Shown here piece after piece: positions 9,420-21,505 of a stretch of DNA of 64,000 bases. The position numbers and the translations under genes were made by a program. The notes under the pieces are model-generated. The model saw only the letters and a program-made list of their open reading frames with translations, was not told the DNA's origin and did no database searches. Numbering within the stretch: position 1 is the first letter of the stretch; each line of letters starts with the position of its first letter. The DNA comes from an uncultured Succinivibrio sp. (lineage in GTDB: Bacteria; Pseudomonadota; Gammaproteobacteria; Enterobacterales; Succinivibrionaceae), in NCBI GenBank assembly GCA_900770725.1, contig CAAGLL010000021.1:9265-73264 (forward strand), in the 5' to 3' direction.

Positions 9420-9441
9420 ACGCAAAATTGCGTATTTTTTT
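9420..9441 (+). terminator. Intrinsic terminator of an unassigned small transcript
   Basis: 6-bp stem ACGCAA/TTGCGT (9420-9425 with 9428-9433), minimal loop, then a T7 run at 9435-9441. It is preceded by two more small hairpins (9384-9397 and 9397-9408). No plus-strand gene ends here. Confidence 0.5.
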
Positions 9442-9538
9442 AAATAGAGGCGCAAGGGTGCAGCCTTGCCCCCAATCGCCCAAGGCAGGCGCAGCTTCGC
9501 CGGCGCGGCGGCGCCGGTGGGCGGGGCTGGCCCAATCT

Positions 9539-9547
9539 TGCTAAAAT
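9539..9547 (+). promoter_or_regulatory. Extended -10 promoter of zipA
   Basis: TGCTAAAAT, 59 bases before the zipA start. Identical to the box before dnaQ; no recognisable -35. Confidence 0.55.
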
Positions 9548-9605
9548 GGCTGGGCGCGGCCCAGCGGGGCGCGCGCTTTTTCGAGCATGGTTTTGCGGGG
9601 GTTGA

Positions 9606-12590
<2,985 letters not shown>

Positions 12591-12594
12591 GGGC

Positions 12595-12620
12595 GATGCC
12601 GCCCCATGAGGGGCGGCATC
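12595..12620 (+). terminator. Hairpin after ligA
   Basis: Perfect 11-bp stem (12595-12605 with 12610-12620), ATGA loop, no T-run. Confidence 0.5.
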
Positions 12621-12641
12621 AATGAGGCCCAGGACCCAGAG

Positions 12642-12675
12642 ACGTCAAAGCCCGGCATTTGCCGGGCTTTGACGT
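12642..12675. terminator. Bidirectional hairpin between ligA and mltD
   Basis: 16-bp perfect inverted repeat (12642-12657 with 12660-12675) midway between two converging genes; no clear T-run on either side. Confidence 0.65.
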
Positions 12676-12690
12676 GCCTGGAAGGGAGTC

Positions 12691-13716
12691 TTACATGCTC
12701 TCCCTGGCGTTCTGGCCCTGGGCGTCCTTGAGGTAGTTGCCAGTGACGCTCTCGGAGCTGTAGGAGCCCAGCACGTGCTCGAGCTTGGAGGCGTGCTCGA
12801 CCGGGACGTAGAGCCCGCGGGAGGCCGAGGATCCGAGCCTGTCGGAGCGGTAGCCGTTGTTGAGCTTCTTCAGGGTGCTGAGATCGACGCCCGAGAGGGC
12901 GGCGGCCTCGCTCATCGAGGAGATCCTGCCTGCGACCTCGACCTTGCGGAAGGCCGGGCGGTTCTTGACGTCAGGCAGCGCGACCCCGTACTTGGAGGGG
13001 TTGTGCAGGATGTCGGCGTAGGCGTGCAGGCGCTGGAGGTAGGCGCGGGCGCCGCGGGAGATCTTGACGTTCGAGGCGTCGGGGTGAGAGACCCCGCGGG
13101 AGAGCGCCGCGTCGACGGCGCGCTTGATGCCGTACTCGCCCTGGTTGTAGGCGGCGGCGACGAGATCCCAGTCCCCGAGATCGCGGTAGAGCTTGCCTAG
13201 GTAGCGGATGGAGGCGTCGGTGGACTCGACGAAGTCGTAGATCTCATCGAAGTTGCCGCTTGAGCTCAGCCCCACCGAGGCGCCGGTCTGGCGCTTGTAC
13301 TGCCAGGCGCCGTGGGCGCCGCCGTTGGCGCGGACGTTGGGATTGAGGCCGCTCTCGACGAGCGGGATCGCCGCCAGCTCGATGGGCATGTTGTTTTCCT
13401 TGAGCCTTGCCAGCAGGTAGTGCACGAAGAACCTCGAGTTGCTGAGGTTGCGCACAACGGTGCGGGCCGACTGCCTGGCGATGCGCTCCTCGGCGGGGGT
13501 CGGGTTGATGTTCATCTGGAAGCGCGACTCGCAGGCGAGATCGCTCTCCCAAACCGACTTCTGCATCTCCTGCGCCTCGCGCAGCGCCTCGAGCCTGGCC
13601 TCGCGCGCCGCCCGGTCGGCGGCGGTCTCGCCCGTGCTCGTGGAGCTGCAGGCGGTGAGGTTCATGGCGGCCGCCGCGAACGCGCCGGCTAAAAAGATCA
13701 TTGCTTTTCTAATCAT
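12691..13716 (-). CDS. mltD: Membrane-bound lytic transglycosylase D-like lipoprotein
   Basis: 341 residues. The signal peptide ends in the lipobox LTAC (Cys23), so it is an outer-membrane lipoprotein. The SLT domain has the likely catalytic Glu121 in AAIPLVESGLNPN, followed by GAHGAWQ and AAYNQGEYGIKRA. It would cleave peptidoglycan glycan strands with 1,6-anhydro ends. E. coli MltD (452) has two C-terminal LysM domains; here only one LysM-like stretch (SEAAALSGVDLSTLKKLN) is visible. ATG 13716 follows AAAGGAAGA; an upstream in-frame ATG at 13770 would spoil the signal peptide. mltD-rnhA-dnaQ order matches E. coli, without gloB. Confidence 0.85.
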   Translation of the reverse strand: MIRKAMIFLAGAFAAAAMNLTACSSTSTGETAADRAAREARLEALREAQEMQKSVWESDLACESRFQMNINPTPAEERIARQSARTVVRNLSNSRFFVHYLLARLKENNMPIELAAIPLVESGLNPNVRANGGAHGAWQYKRQTGASVGLSSSGNFDEIYDFVESTDASIRYLGKLYRDLGDWDLVAAAYNQGEYGIKRAVDAALSRGVSHPDASNVKISRGARAYLQRLHAYADILHNPSKYGVALPDVKNRPAFRKVEVAGRISSMSEAAALSGVDLSTLKKLNNGYRSDRLGSSASRGLYVPVEHASKLEHVLGSYSSESVTGNYLKDAQGQNARESM

Positions 13717-13770
13717 CGTCTTCCTTTCGTGGGACGCACGCGAGCGTACGCCTTGAACGTTAGCTGACAA

Positions 13771-14232
13771 TTAGGAGACAAAGCCCGTGTCAGGTATCTT
13801 TCGGTCTCCGAGGGCGGCCGAGCGCGCGAGTTCGTCGCAGCGCTCGTTCTGCGGGTGTCCGGCGTGGCCCTTCACCCAGTTCCAGGTGATCCTGTGGCGC
13901 GAGCACTCGTCGTCGAGCCTCTTCCACAGATCCTGGTTCTTCACCGCCTGCTTCGTGCTGGTCTTCCAGCCATGGCTTTTCCAGCCCTGGAGCCATGAGG
14001 TCATTCCGTTCTTCACGTACTGGCTGTCGGTTGTGACAGTGACGTTGCACGGCTCCTTCAGGACCGACAGCCCCGTAATGACTGCCAGAAGCTCCATACG
14101 GTTGTTGGTCGTACGGACATAGCCCTGAGATATTTCCCTGACGTGCCCCCGGTACTCGAGCACGGCGGCGTAGCCGCCGGGCCCGGGGTTCCCGAGGCAT
14201 GAGCCGTCAGTGTACAAAGCGACTTCCTTCAT
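13771..14232 (-). CDS. rnhA: Ribonuclease HI
   Basis: 153 residues (E. coli 155). All four metal-binding acids are in place: [29 protein letters not shown] and NERCDELA. It degrades the RNA strand of RNA:DNA hybrids in the cytoplasm. Start ATG 14232 ([11 protein letters not shown]) gives the usual N-terminus. An open frame continues 24 codons upstream to 14304 but adds no family sequence. It is divergent from dnaQ, as in E. coli, and mltD follows 54 bases later on the same strand. Confidence 0.96.
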   Translation of the reverse strand: MKEVALYTDGSCLGNPGPGGYAAVLEYRGHVREISQGYVRTTNNRMELLAVITGLSVLKEPCNVTVTTDSQYVKNGMTSWLQGWKSHGWKTSTKQAVKNQDLWKRLDDECSRHRITWNWVKGHAGHPQNERCDELARSAALGDRKIPDTGFVS

Positions 14233-14385
14233 GCCCGGGTTCCCGTTCCAGGATGGGGGAAGCGGCGCGCCTGATTGGCGCCGCGCCCCTTTCCCCCATT
14301 CCACCGCCCCCTGTCAAGGGGGCTGGCGCAAAACACAAAGCCTTCAGTCTTGTGCCAGGCGGAAGGCGCCATCAGGTATGTTTTG

Positions 14386-14394
14386 ATTATAGCA
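14386..14394 (-). promoter_or_regulatory. Extended -10 promoter of rnhA
   Basis: On the minus strand this reads TGCTATAAT, a perfect extended -10. It lies about 150 bases before the rnhA start; no clear -35. Confidence 0.6.
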
Positions 14395-14669
14395 AAAGAA
14401 ATTTTCAGAGCCTTTTGTTTTAATAACAGCATGTTGGCTCGAAAAACGCCCGATCGCGGAAAAAAATTAGGCGCGAAAAGCTGTGATCGGCGCCTCATTT
14501 GGCCAGGATCAGGCGAAAAAAAGGAAAATAATTTTTAAAATCCTTTATTTTCAGTGCATTTGAAAATTGTTCCATGCATTTATGAGGCATCTGTCGAAAA
14601 ATCGGAACAAATTTGCAATGAAGGCGGGAACTTTGACGCAAATCACGCTGTGACAGGCGTTTGAGGCGG

Positions 14670-14707
14670 CTATTCGCGTTATTGCCGCACCGCGATTACG
14701 CGAATAG
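14670..14707. repeat. Inverted repeat upstream of dnaQ
   Basis: CTATTCGCGT (14670-14679) is repeated in inverse orientation at 14698-14707 with 18 bases between. It may be an operator or a hairpin; it lies about 100 bases upstream of the dnaQ -10 box. Confidence 0.45.
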
Positions 14708-14804
14708 TGGCATTTCAGGTGCGCCTCGCGGGCGACCTTGGCGCCGTCCTGAGGCGCCTGAAAGGCAAAGGCGCGGGATCTTTGGGGGCGGGGGAGCCGC
14801 CCTT

Positions 14805-14813
14805 TGCTAAAAT
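14805..14813 (+). promoter_or_regulatory. Extended -10 promoter of dnaQ
   Basis: TGCTAAAAT, 39 bases before the dnaQ ATG; identical to the zipA box. Confidence 0.6.
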
Positions 14814-14852
14814 CCCCAATGCGCGAGCGCGCGCAAGCGAGGAGGACATGGC

Positions 14853-15875
14853 ATGAAGAGGTACGTGGCGCTTGACACCGAGACCACCGGCAAGAGCGAT
14901 GACGGCAGCCCCGGCGATCACAGGATCATCGAGGTCGGCTGCGTCGAGATAGTCGACCGCAGGATCACCGGCAGGCAGCTTCAGCTCTACGTGGACCCCG
15001 AGCGCCCGGTGGACGAGGAGGCCGCGGCGATCCACGGCTGGACCTGGGAGAAGCTCAAGGGCAAGCCCAAGTTCGCCGAGGTCGCCGATCAGATAATCGA
15101 CTTCATCCGCGGCAGCGAGCTCCTGATCCACAACGCCAAGTTCGACACCTCGTTCCTCGACAAGGAGTGGACGCTGATGAACCTGCCCGAGCGCACGGCC
15201 GACATGGCCCACGTCGTGGACACCGTGGCGCTGGCGCGCAAGCTCGTCCCCGGCCACCAGGTCAACCTCGACAACCTCTGCTCGATCTTCGACATCGACT
15301 CCTCGGCAAGAACCCTCCACGGGGCGCTCCTGGACGCCCAGCTCTTAGCCGAGGTCTACCTCGCGATGACCGGCGGCCAGGCCGAGCTCTCCTTCTCGGA
15401 CACCGAGGCCTCCTCGCGCCGCTGGATCAGGCCCCAGGGGGTCAGGCTGCCCCTCATGCAGGTCGAGCGCGAGCGCGAGCTTGTAAACCGCAACGAGATG
15501 CTCAAGCTCGCGCAGGTCCACAAGGTCTCCGACGGCGACGACGGCAAGACCCCGACGGCCGGCTCCGACTGGGCGCCTGGCTTTGAGATGCCGTTGCTCA
15601 CAAAGGGCGAGGACGAGGGCAAGAAGGATTTCAAGAAGCGCCTTTCAGACGAGTACGCCCAGATGAGGGACAAGCTCTTTTCCAAGGAGGAGCAGGGGAT
15701 CCTCGACGGGGTGCTTGCCAAGGAGAAGGCGGCCCACCAGCACTGGGTGGACCGCGTGCTCGGCAAGTGCGTGGACGACGATCCGCGCAGCCCCCACAAC
15801 CCCAAGAACATGGCGCGCCTTGCGGCCATGGCCGCGTCACATGGCGCCAAAGGCACCCCGGGCGGACATGCCTGA
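14853..15875 (+). CDS. dnaQ: DNA polymerase III epsilon subunit (3'-5' proofreading exonuclease) with long tail
   Basis: 340 residues against 243 in E. coli. The exonuclease motifs are complete: Exo I ALDTETTG, Exo II LLIHNAKFDTSF, Exo III HGALLDAQLLAEVYL. It proofreads for polymerase III, binding alpha through its C-terminal segment. About 100 extra charged residues (Lys/Glu/Asp-rich, from roughly residue 230) follow the usual end and resemble no domain I know. ATG 14853 follows GAGGAGG. Divergent from rnhA as in E. coli; gmhA follows 42 bases later. Confidence 0.93.
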   Translation: MKRYVALDTETTGKSDDGSPGDHRIIEVGCVEIVDRRITGRQLQLYVDPERPVDEEAAAIHGWTWEKLKGKPKFAEVADQIIDFIRGSELLIHNAKFDTSFLDKEWTLMNLPERTADMAHVVDTVALARKLVPGHQVNLDNLCSIFDIDSSARTLHGALLDAQLLAEVYLAMTGGQAELSFSDTEASSRRWIRPQGVRLPLMQVERERELVNRNEMLKLAQVHKVSDGDDGKTPTAGSDWAPGFEMPLLTKGEDEGKKDFKKRLSDEYAQMRDKLFSKEEQGILDGVLAKEKAAHQHWVDRVLGKCVDDDPRSPHNPKNMARLAAMAASHGAKGTPGGHA

Positions 15876-15917
15876 GGGCCGCCTGGGAGAGTTTTCAAGT
15901 CAAGCTTAAGGATAGAG

Positions 15918-16505
15918 ATGATGGCAATTGAATTGGGCTTCAGCGTTCTTGACGATCTGCGTCAGTCCGAGAGCGTGCTCCACAACTTCATCAAGGCGCC
16001 GGGGACGGCGGATCTCATCGAGAGGGCCATCGCGCTGATGGCCGACTCCATCAGGGACGGCGGCAAGGTGATCTCGGCGGGCAACGGCGGGAGCATGTGC
16101 GACGCCCAGCACTTTGCCGAGGAGCTCACCGGGCGCTACCGCGGCGACCGCCGCGCGCTGCCGGCCGTCGCCATCTGCGACCCCAGCCACCTCACCTGCG
16201 TGGGCAACGACTACGGCTTCGATTGCGTGTTCTCGCGCTACGTCGAGGGCATGGGCAGGAAGGGCGACGTCTTCCTGGGGATCTCGACCTCTGGAAACTC
16301 GGGGAACATCGTCAAGGCCTGCGAGAGCGCCCGCGCGGTCGGGATGAAGTCGGTGTGCCTTCTGGGCAAGGACGGCGGCAAGCTCAAGGATCTCTGCGAC
16401 ATCCCGATCATCGTGCCGCACGACGGCTATGCCGATCGCATCCAGGAGGTCCACACCATGATCATCCACATCATGATCCGCGGCATCGAGGCCCTCTGCG
16501 CCTAA
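15918..16505 (+). CDS. gmhA: Sedoheptulose 7-phosphate isomerase
   Basis: 195 residues (E. coli 192). SIS-domain sugar-phosphate isomerase with SAGNGGSMCDAQHFAEEL, the GRYRGDRRALPA segment and GISTSGNSGNI, all typical of GmhA. It makes D-glycero-D-manno-heptose 7-phosphate for the LPS inner core. ATGs at 15918 and 15921 are both possible. It follows dnaQ closely and is followed by a strong hairpin. Confidence 0.95.
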   Translation: MMAIELGFSVLDDLRQSESVLHNFIKAPGTADLIERAIALMADSIRDGGKVISAGNGGSMCDAQHFAEELTGRYRGDRRALPAVAICDPSHLTCVGNDYGFDCVFSRYVEGMGRKGDVFLGISTSGNSGNIVKACESARAVGMKSVCLLGKDGGKLKDLCDIPIIVPHDGYADRIQEVHTMIIHIMIRGIEALCA

Positions 16506-16537
16506 GGACAAAGCAGGCCCTGCCTGCTTGGCAAATG

Positions 16538-16572
16538 ACAGCGCCGGCGCGGCAGATCCGCGCCGGCGCTGT
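16538..16572. terminator. Hairpin between gmhA and the second ATPase gene
   Basis: Perfect 15-bp GC-rich stem (16538-16552 with 16558-16572), 5-nt loop, between two converging genes. No T-run. Confidence 0.65.
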
Positions 16573-16591
16573 CTGGCCTTAAGGTGAGGAG

Positions 16592-17977
16592 TCAGATGAG
16601 CTGCGCCATGAAAAGCGGAAGCGCCAAAAGGCCATTTCCCCTTGCCAGATCCCCGTCGCGCAGCAGGTAGCCCTGGCCTGCCCTCGCCTTGAGCCTAAGG
16701 CAGAACTCCTCCACGGGCCTGCTGGCCCTGCGCGCGCTGCCCTTTACCACGATCGGGCAGATCCTCCCGCCCCTTGCGAGCAGGAAGTCGATCCCATGCA
16801 GGTGTCCGCCCGGGGCCTTGAAGGCGTAGGAGAAAAGGCGGCTGCCGGAGGCTGCGAGCATCTGCACGGCCGCGTTCTCGCAGGCGCCCTTGATGCCGGC
16901 GCTCAGGGCGCCAGGGAGTCCCTGGCAAAGCCCATTGTCGGAAAAGGGCTTGTCCCGGAGAGAGAGGATGATGAAAAGCCCCGTGTCGCAGACGAACAGC
17001 CTGAAGGCGTCAAGGTTCGGCAAGAGCTGGAGGCCCGTGATCGGATCGCAGGCGCGCCAGGCGATGTTGACAGCCTTGCTTTCGCGGAGCAGCTCCATGA
17101 TCCTGTCGGCCTTGCCCTGCGAGATCCGGCCTGCCGCGGCGGGGATCGAGAAGCGGCTGCGGCCGCCTGCGATCTGCGCCGGGATGGATTTGAAGACGGC
17201 CGACGCCGTTCCCGATGGATCGCTCTTGTCAAAGTCCTGCATGATGAGGCCCAGGATCCCGCGCTTGGCGCGCTCGGCGCTTTCAAGACCTGTGCGCAGG
17301 TACGCGCCGACGGCCCCCGGCATGCCGCCTAGCATGAGGTAGAGCCTGAAGTCCGCCGCGATGCCGCGGTACAGGGCGCTCCCCGAGGCGGTGGCGCAAA
17401 ATGGCCTTGCCTTCTCAAAAAGCCTCCTCATGAGCGGGAATGTCCCTTCCTTTCCGAGCGCCCAGCAGAACTCCTCGAAGTCCATCGGGCGCAGCTCGAG
17501 GGCCTCCTCCTCGCTGGGGATGAGGATGTCCTTGACGTTGCCGCGGACGCCGACCATGCAGCCGGTCTCGATGAAGTCGTAGCGCCCGTCCGCCACCAGG
17601 TGCTTCACCGCCTGCCTGGCCTTGGGGAAGCGCTGCACGTTGTCGAAGACGACCGCCGACTGTCGCTCGAACAGCGGCCCCGAGCCTGTGAGGGTGAGCA
17701 GCGCGGCAAACAGGAAGCCGAGATCCGCTGGATTTGAAAACGCCTCCTTGACGCCGGATGGGCAATTGGCAAAGTCGATGAAGAGGCAGCTCCGGTATTC
17801 GCGCCTTGCAAACTCGCGCGCGATGGTAGTCTTGCCGACCTGCCTCGGGCCCTCGATGAGCAGCGCGGTCCTCCCCCGCGACCGCTCCTTCCGCTTGAGC
17901 ATCTGGACGTAGATCTTCCGCCTGAAGAGGCGCCTGCCGCAGGGATCGGCTTGAGGCGGAGTGCTTGGATTTTCCAT
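16592..17977 (-). CDS. AAA/DUF4143-type ATPase
   Basis: 461 residues. Walker A is LIEGPRQVGKTT, just after the typical RRKIYVQMLKRK lead-in; a Walker B-like segment SAVVFDNVQRF follows. The C-terminal domain resembles the PD-(D/E)XK-like fold of this family (GIDFLLARGGRICPIVVKGS), but the Glu normally before xK is Val, so nuclease activity is unlikely. I chose ATG 17977 (MENPSTPPQ) because sequence upstream to 18106 is AT-rich and lacks family features; the ribosome site is weak. It sits between gmhA and purM as an apparent insertion. Role unknown. Confidence 0.78.
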   Translation of the reverse strand: MENPSTPPQADPCGRRLFRRKIYVQMLKRKERSRGRTALLIEGPRQVGKTTIAREFARREYRSCLFIDFANCPSGVKEAFSNPADLGFLFAALLTLTGSGPLFERQSAVVFDNVQRFPKARQAVKHLVADGRYDFIETGCMVGVRGNVKDILIPSEEEALELRPMDFEEFCWALGKEGTFPLMRRLFEKARPFCATASGSALYRGIAADFRLYLMLGGMPGAVGAYLRTGLESAERAKRGILGLIMQDFDKSDPSGTASAVFKSIPAQIAGGRSRFSIPAAAGRISQGKADRIMELLRESKAVNIAWRACDPITGLQLLPNLDAFRLFVCDTGLFIILSLRDKPFSDNGLCQGLPGALSAGIKGACENAAVQMLAASGSRLFSYAFKAPGGHLHGIDFLLARGGRICPIVVKGSARRASRPVEEFCLRLKARAGQGYLLRDGDLARGNGLLALPLFMAQLI

Positions 17978-18315
17978 TGGCTTAAAGTCAGTTGACGAGC
18001 GCCGCGCGGTCGTCGAACAGGGAGGCTGCGAGTTCCGCGCAATTTGGGAAGGCGAAATTTGGCCTTTCCGCACGATTGATCCTGCCAAAAATTGCGCTTT
18101 TCGCAAGGAATATGCGGTTTATGAACGCAGATCAATGAGATAGCGTTGGAGAACGCAAGCGCGGATTTGGAGATGAATGGTGGATCTGGCAGGTAGAGAC
18201 AGGCGCGGCAGGGCGCGGATTGCGGCCCCGCATGCAGAAGATCCCCGCCCAAGGCGGGGATCTTCTGAGGCTTGGAGCCGTCAAGGCGCGGCCTGTGGCC
18301 GGCCCTTGGCGATCC
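17978..18315. other. Intergenic region between the ATPase gene and purM
   Basis: No gene is supported. It holds a hairpin downstream of purM (18236-18266) and an AT-richer stretch at about 18030-18180 that probably contains the ATPase gene's promoter. Confidence 0.5.
18236..18266 (-). terminator. Hairpin after purM
   Basis: Perfect 14-bp stem (18236-18249 with 18253-18266), 3-nt loop, about 50 bases past the purM stop; no T-run. Confidence 0.6.
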
Positions 18316-19356
<1,041 letters not shown>

Positions 19357-19486
19357 GAATCCTCCAAGAAGGGACAGGAAAAACACTGGCGATGATTTTA
19401 GCCGATCTGCCAGCGCCTTTTTGCAGGCGCTGGCAAATTCAAGCGCCGCCTGCGGCTTTGCATCGGGGGCCGCGGGGCATGGGCTG

Positions 19487-19492
19487 TATAAT
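19487..19492 (+). promoter_or_regulatory. -10 box for the DUF2066-hda operon
   Basis: Perfect TATAAT, 62 bases before the start at 19555. TG abuts the hexamer directly, as in the rlmN promoter. Confidence 0.5.
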
Positions 19493-19554
19493 TGTGAAAG
19501 CGCCCGCGGCGCAGCTTTCAAAGATGCCGCGGCGCCCTATGGAGGCACACGAAC

Positions 19555-20760
19555 ATGAGAAGATCAGTCCTGGCGGCGCTCGCCGCGGCCCTTATAGCGC
19601 ACGGCGCGGCATTTGCGGACGAGGCCGATCCGCTCGTCTACGAGGGACCGCTCTCGGAGGGCGTCGACAAGGCGCTCGCGGCAGGCTACGCGCAGGCCGC
19701 GGCCTCCCTGGCCCCTGGCTCGTCGGCCAGGGCCAGCGCGGCCGACGCGGGGAAGGCGGTCTCGTCAGTGGGGATCCAGGGGGGCAAGGTGGTCGTCAAG
19801 TTCGACCGCGACAAGCTCTCCCGCCAGCTCTCCTCCTCGGGCGCGGCCGTGTGGTCCGGACTCAAGGACCCGGTGCTCGTCTGGCTTGCCGACGCCGCAA
19901 GCGGGAAGATCATCGGCGGGGACAGCTCCGATCCGCTGGCGCTCTCGATGAGCGCGGCGGCGCAGAAGCTGCGCTACCAGCTCATCTTCCCGCTCATGGA
20001 TCTCGACGACGTGCAGGCGGTGAACGCCCAGGCGCTGCTCACCCACAACGACGAGGCGCTCAAGGCGGCCTCGGCGCGCTACAAGCCGACCTTCTACGTG
20101 GCGGCCGCCGCCTCCAGGGACGGCGACGCGGTCGATCTGCGCTGGGACGTCTATGACGCCGGCGGGCGCAAGCTCGGCAACGGCAGCGCCAAGGCCCCGA
20201 TGGACGAGGCCGCCTCCAAGGCCGCCTCGGGCATCGCCTCCTCGCTCATGGAGAACGTGAGCGGCGAGGGCGGCGATCAGGCCTCCCAGGTCGCATCCGA
20301 TTCCGGCACCGGAGAGGCCGCCGCGGCGGCCGACACCATCGGCCCGCGCAACGGCTCGGTGCGCATCCTGGTTTCGGGCGTCGGGAGCCTTTCCGACCTG
20401 CAGGCGGTGAGGAGCGCCATCATCACCTTCGGCTACGAGGGCTCCACGAGGGCCATCGGCTACACGCCGCAGGGCGTGGTCTTCCTGGTGCCGACCTCGG
20501 CATCGCCCGCGATCCTCGACGGCACGCTCGCCCACTCGGGCACCTTCACCAAGACCGGCGACTGGATCTACCGCTACAACCAGGGCACCGGCGCGGCCGA
20601 CTCCGGGCGCGACGGCCAGGTGGGCGCGCCCTCCTACCAGAGCGCCACGAGCGGGCTTTCAAGGCCTGCGGCCGGCGCCGTGAAGGCGCAGCAGGGCGGG
20701 AAAGCCCCTTCCAAGGCCACGCCCGCGCGCCGCGCCTCGCAGCTGGTGGGGGACCTCTAG
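19555..20760 (+). CDS. DUF2066-family secreted protein
   Basis: 401 residues. A cleavable signal peptide (SVLAALAAALIAHGAAFA) exports it to the periplasm. The body matches the DUF2066 family found beside purM, hda and perM in many gammaproteobacteria: KVVVKFDRDKLSRQL, VWSGLKDPVLVWLAD near residue 100 and a C-terminal domain with LVSGVGSLSDLQAVRSAI. The last ~50 residues are low-complexity. Function in the family is unknown. hda starts on its last base (TAGTG), so the two are co-translated. Confidence 0.75.
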   Translation: MRRSVLAALAAALIAHGAAFADEADPLVYEGPLSEGVDKALAAGYAQAAASLAPGSSARASAADAGKAVSSVGIQGGKVVVKFDRDKLSRQLSSSGAAVWSGLKDPVLVWLADAASGKIIGGDSSDPLALSMSAAAQKLRYQLIFPLMDLDDVQAVNAQALLTHNDEALKAASARYKPTFYVAAAASRDGDAVDLRWDVYDAGGRKLGNGSAKAPMDEAASKAASGIASSLMENVSGEGGDQASQVASDSGTGEAAAAADTIGPRNGSVRILVSGVGSLSDLQAVRSAIITFGYEGSTRAIGYTPQGVVFLVPTSASPAILDGTLAHSGTFTKTGDWIYRYNQGTGAADSGRDGQVGAPSYQSATSGLSRPAAGAVKAQQGGKAPSKATPARRASQLVGDL

Positions 20761-21464
20761 TGGCAGAGCCCCGCCAAGGCGCGCTGCCGCTTAGGGTGAG
20801 CGAGAAGGAGAGCTTCGACACCTTCGTGCAAGGCGATTCCAGCGCGCTCGTCGAGGCCATGCGCAAGGCCGCCTCGGCCCCGCAGTGGGAGTTCTTCATG
20901 GTGACGGGGCCGCACGGGTGCGGCAAGTCGCACCTCCTGAACGCCATCGCCTGCGAGAACCCCGGGACCTTCAGCATCGACCTTGCGCTGGCGCGCGACT
21001 TCTCGCCCCAGTTCCTCGACGTCGAGCTGCCCGGCTGCGCGGTGCTCGACAACGTCGACGCCATCGCGGGGGACGGCGTGTGGGAGCTCGCGCTCTTCGG
21101 GCTGTTCAACCGCTGGTACGACGGAAGGCGCGGGGCGCTCTTCATGAGTTCGACCTCAAGCGCCGACCGCATCCCCTTTGCAAGGCGCGATCTCAACACC
21201 CGCCTGATGTCGGGGGTCACGGTGCCGCTCGCCCCGCTCTCGGAGGAGGACAGCGCCAGGGCCCTGGGGCTCAAGGCCGCCGCGCGCGGGATCACGCTGC
21301 CCGATCAGTCCTGCGCCTACCTAGTGCGCAGCTATGGGCGGGACCTCAGGAAGCTCTCCGGGATCCTCGACAGGCTCGACTGCGCGCAGCTTGAGCGCTC
21401 GCACGCGCTGAGCATCCCCTTCATCAAGAGCGCCCTGGGCGCCGATCAGGCCTCCGGCCAATGA
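20760..21464 (+). CDS. hda: DnaA regulatory inactivator Hda
   Basis: 234 residues, starting at GTG 20760 that overlaps the previous stop. An N-terminal clamp-binding motif QGALPL (Hda form QLxLPL) is followed by an AAA+ domain: Walker A GPHGCGKSHLL, Walker B region GCAVLDNVDAI, and the RRDLNTRLMSG segment. With ADP and the DNA-loaded sliding clamp it stimulates DnaA-ATP hydrolysis after initiation. The neighbours (DUF2066 gene, bepA, perM, purM) are the usual gammaproteobacterial context. Confidence 0.93.
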   Translation: MAEPRQGALPLRVSEKESFDTFVQGDSSALVEAMRKAASAPQWEFFMVTGPHGCGKSHLLNAIACENPGTFSIDLALARDFSPQFLDVELPGCAVLDNVDAIAGDGVWELALFGLFNRWYDGRRGALFMSSTSSADRIPFARRDLNTRLMSGVTVPLAPLSEEDSARALGLKAAARGITLPDQSCAYLVRSYGRDLRKLSGILDRLDCAQLERSHALSIPFIKSALGADQASGQ

Positions 21465-21468
21465 AAAA

Positions 21469-21486
21469 GCCGCCCGATCGGGCGGC
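21469..21486 (-). terminator. Shared terminator between hda and bepA
   Basis: 18-bp palindrome with a GC-rich 7-bp stem. On the minus strand it is followed by a T5 run (plus-strand A5), so it works best for bepA; it overlaps the end of the hda region. Confidence 0.7.
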
Positions 21487-21505
21487 CTCCTCCAAGGCGC
21501 AAGCC

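Larger units (their letters stand above)
14233..14852. other. Long AT-rich divergent region between rnhA and dnaQ
   Basis: About 620 bases without a supported gene. It holds an extended -10 box for rnhA (minus strand), an AT-rich core at about 14380-14720, a 10-bp inverted repeat at 14670-14707, and the dnaQ promoter at 14805-14813. The rnhA leader would be about 150 bases. Confidence 0.6.

Noticed and set aside
9290..9544. 84-codon plus-strand frame before zipA
   Set aside because: No ribosome site, runs through an intrinsic terminator and a composition change, and resembles nothing.
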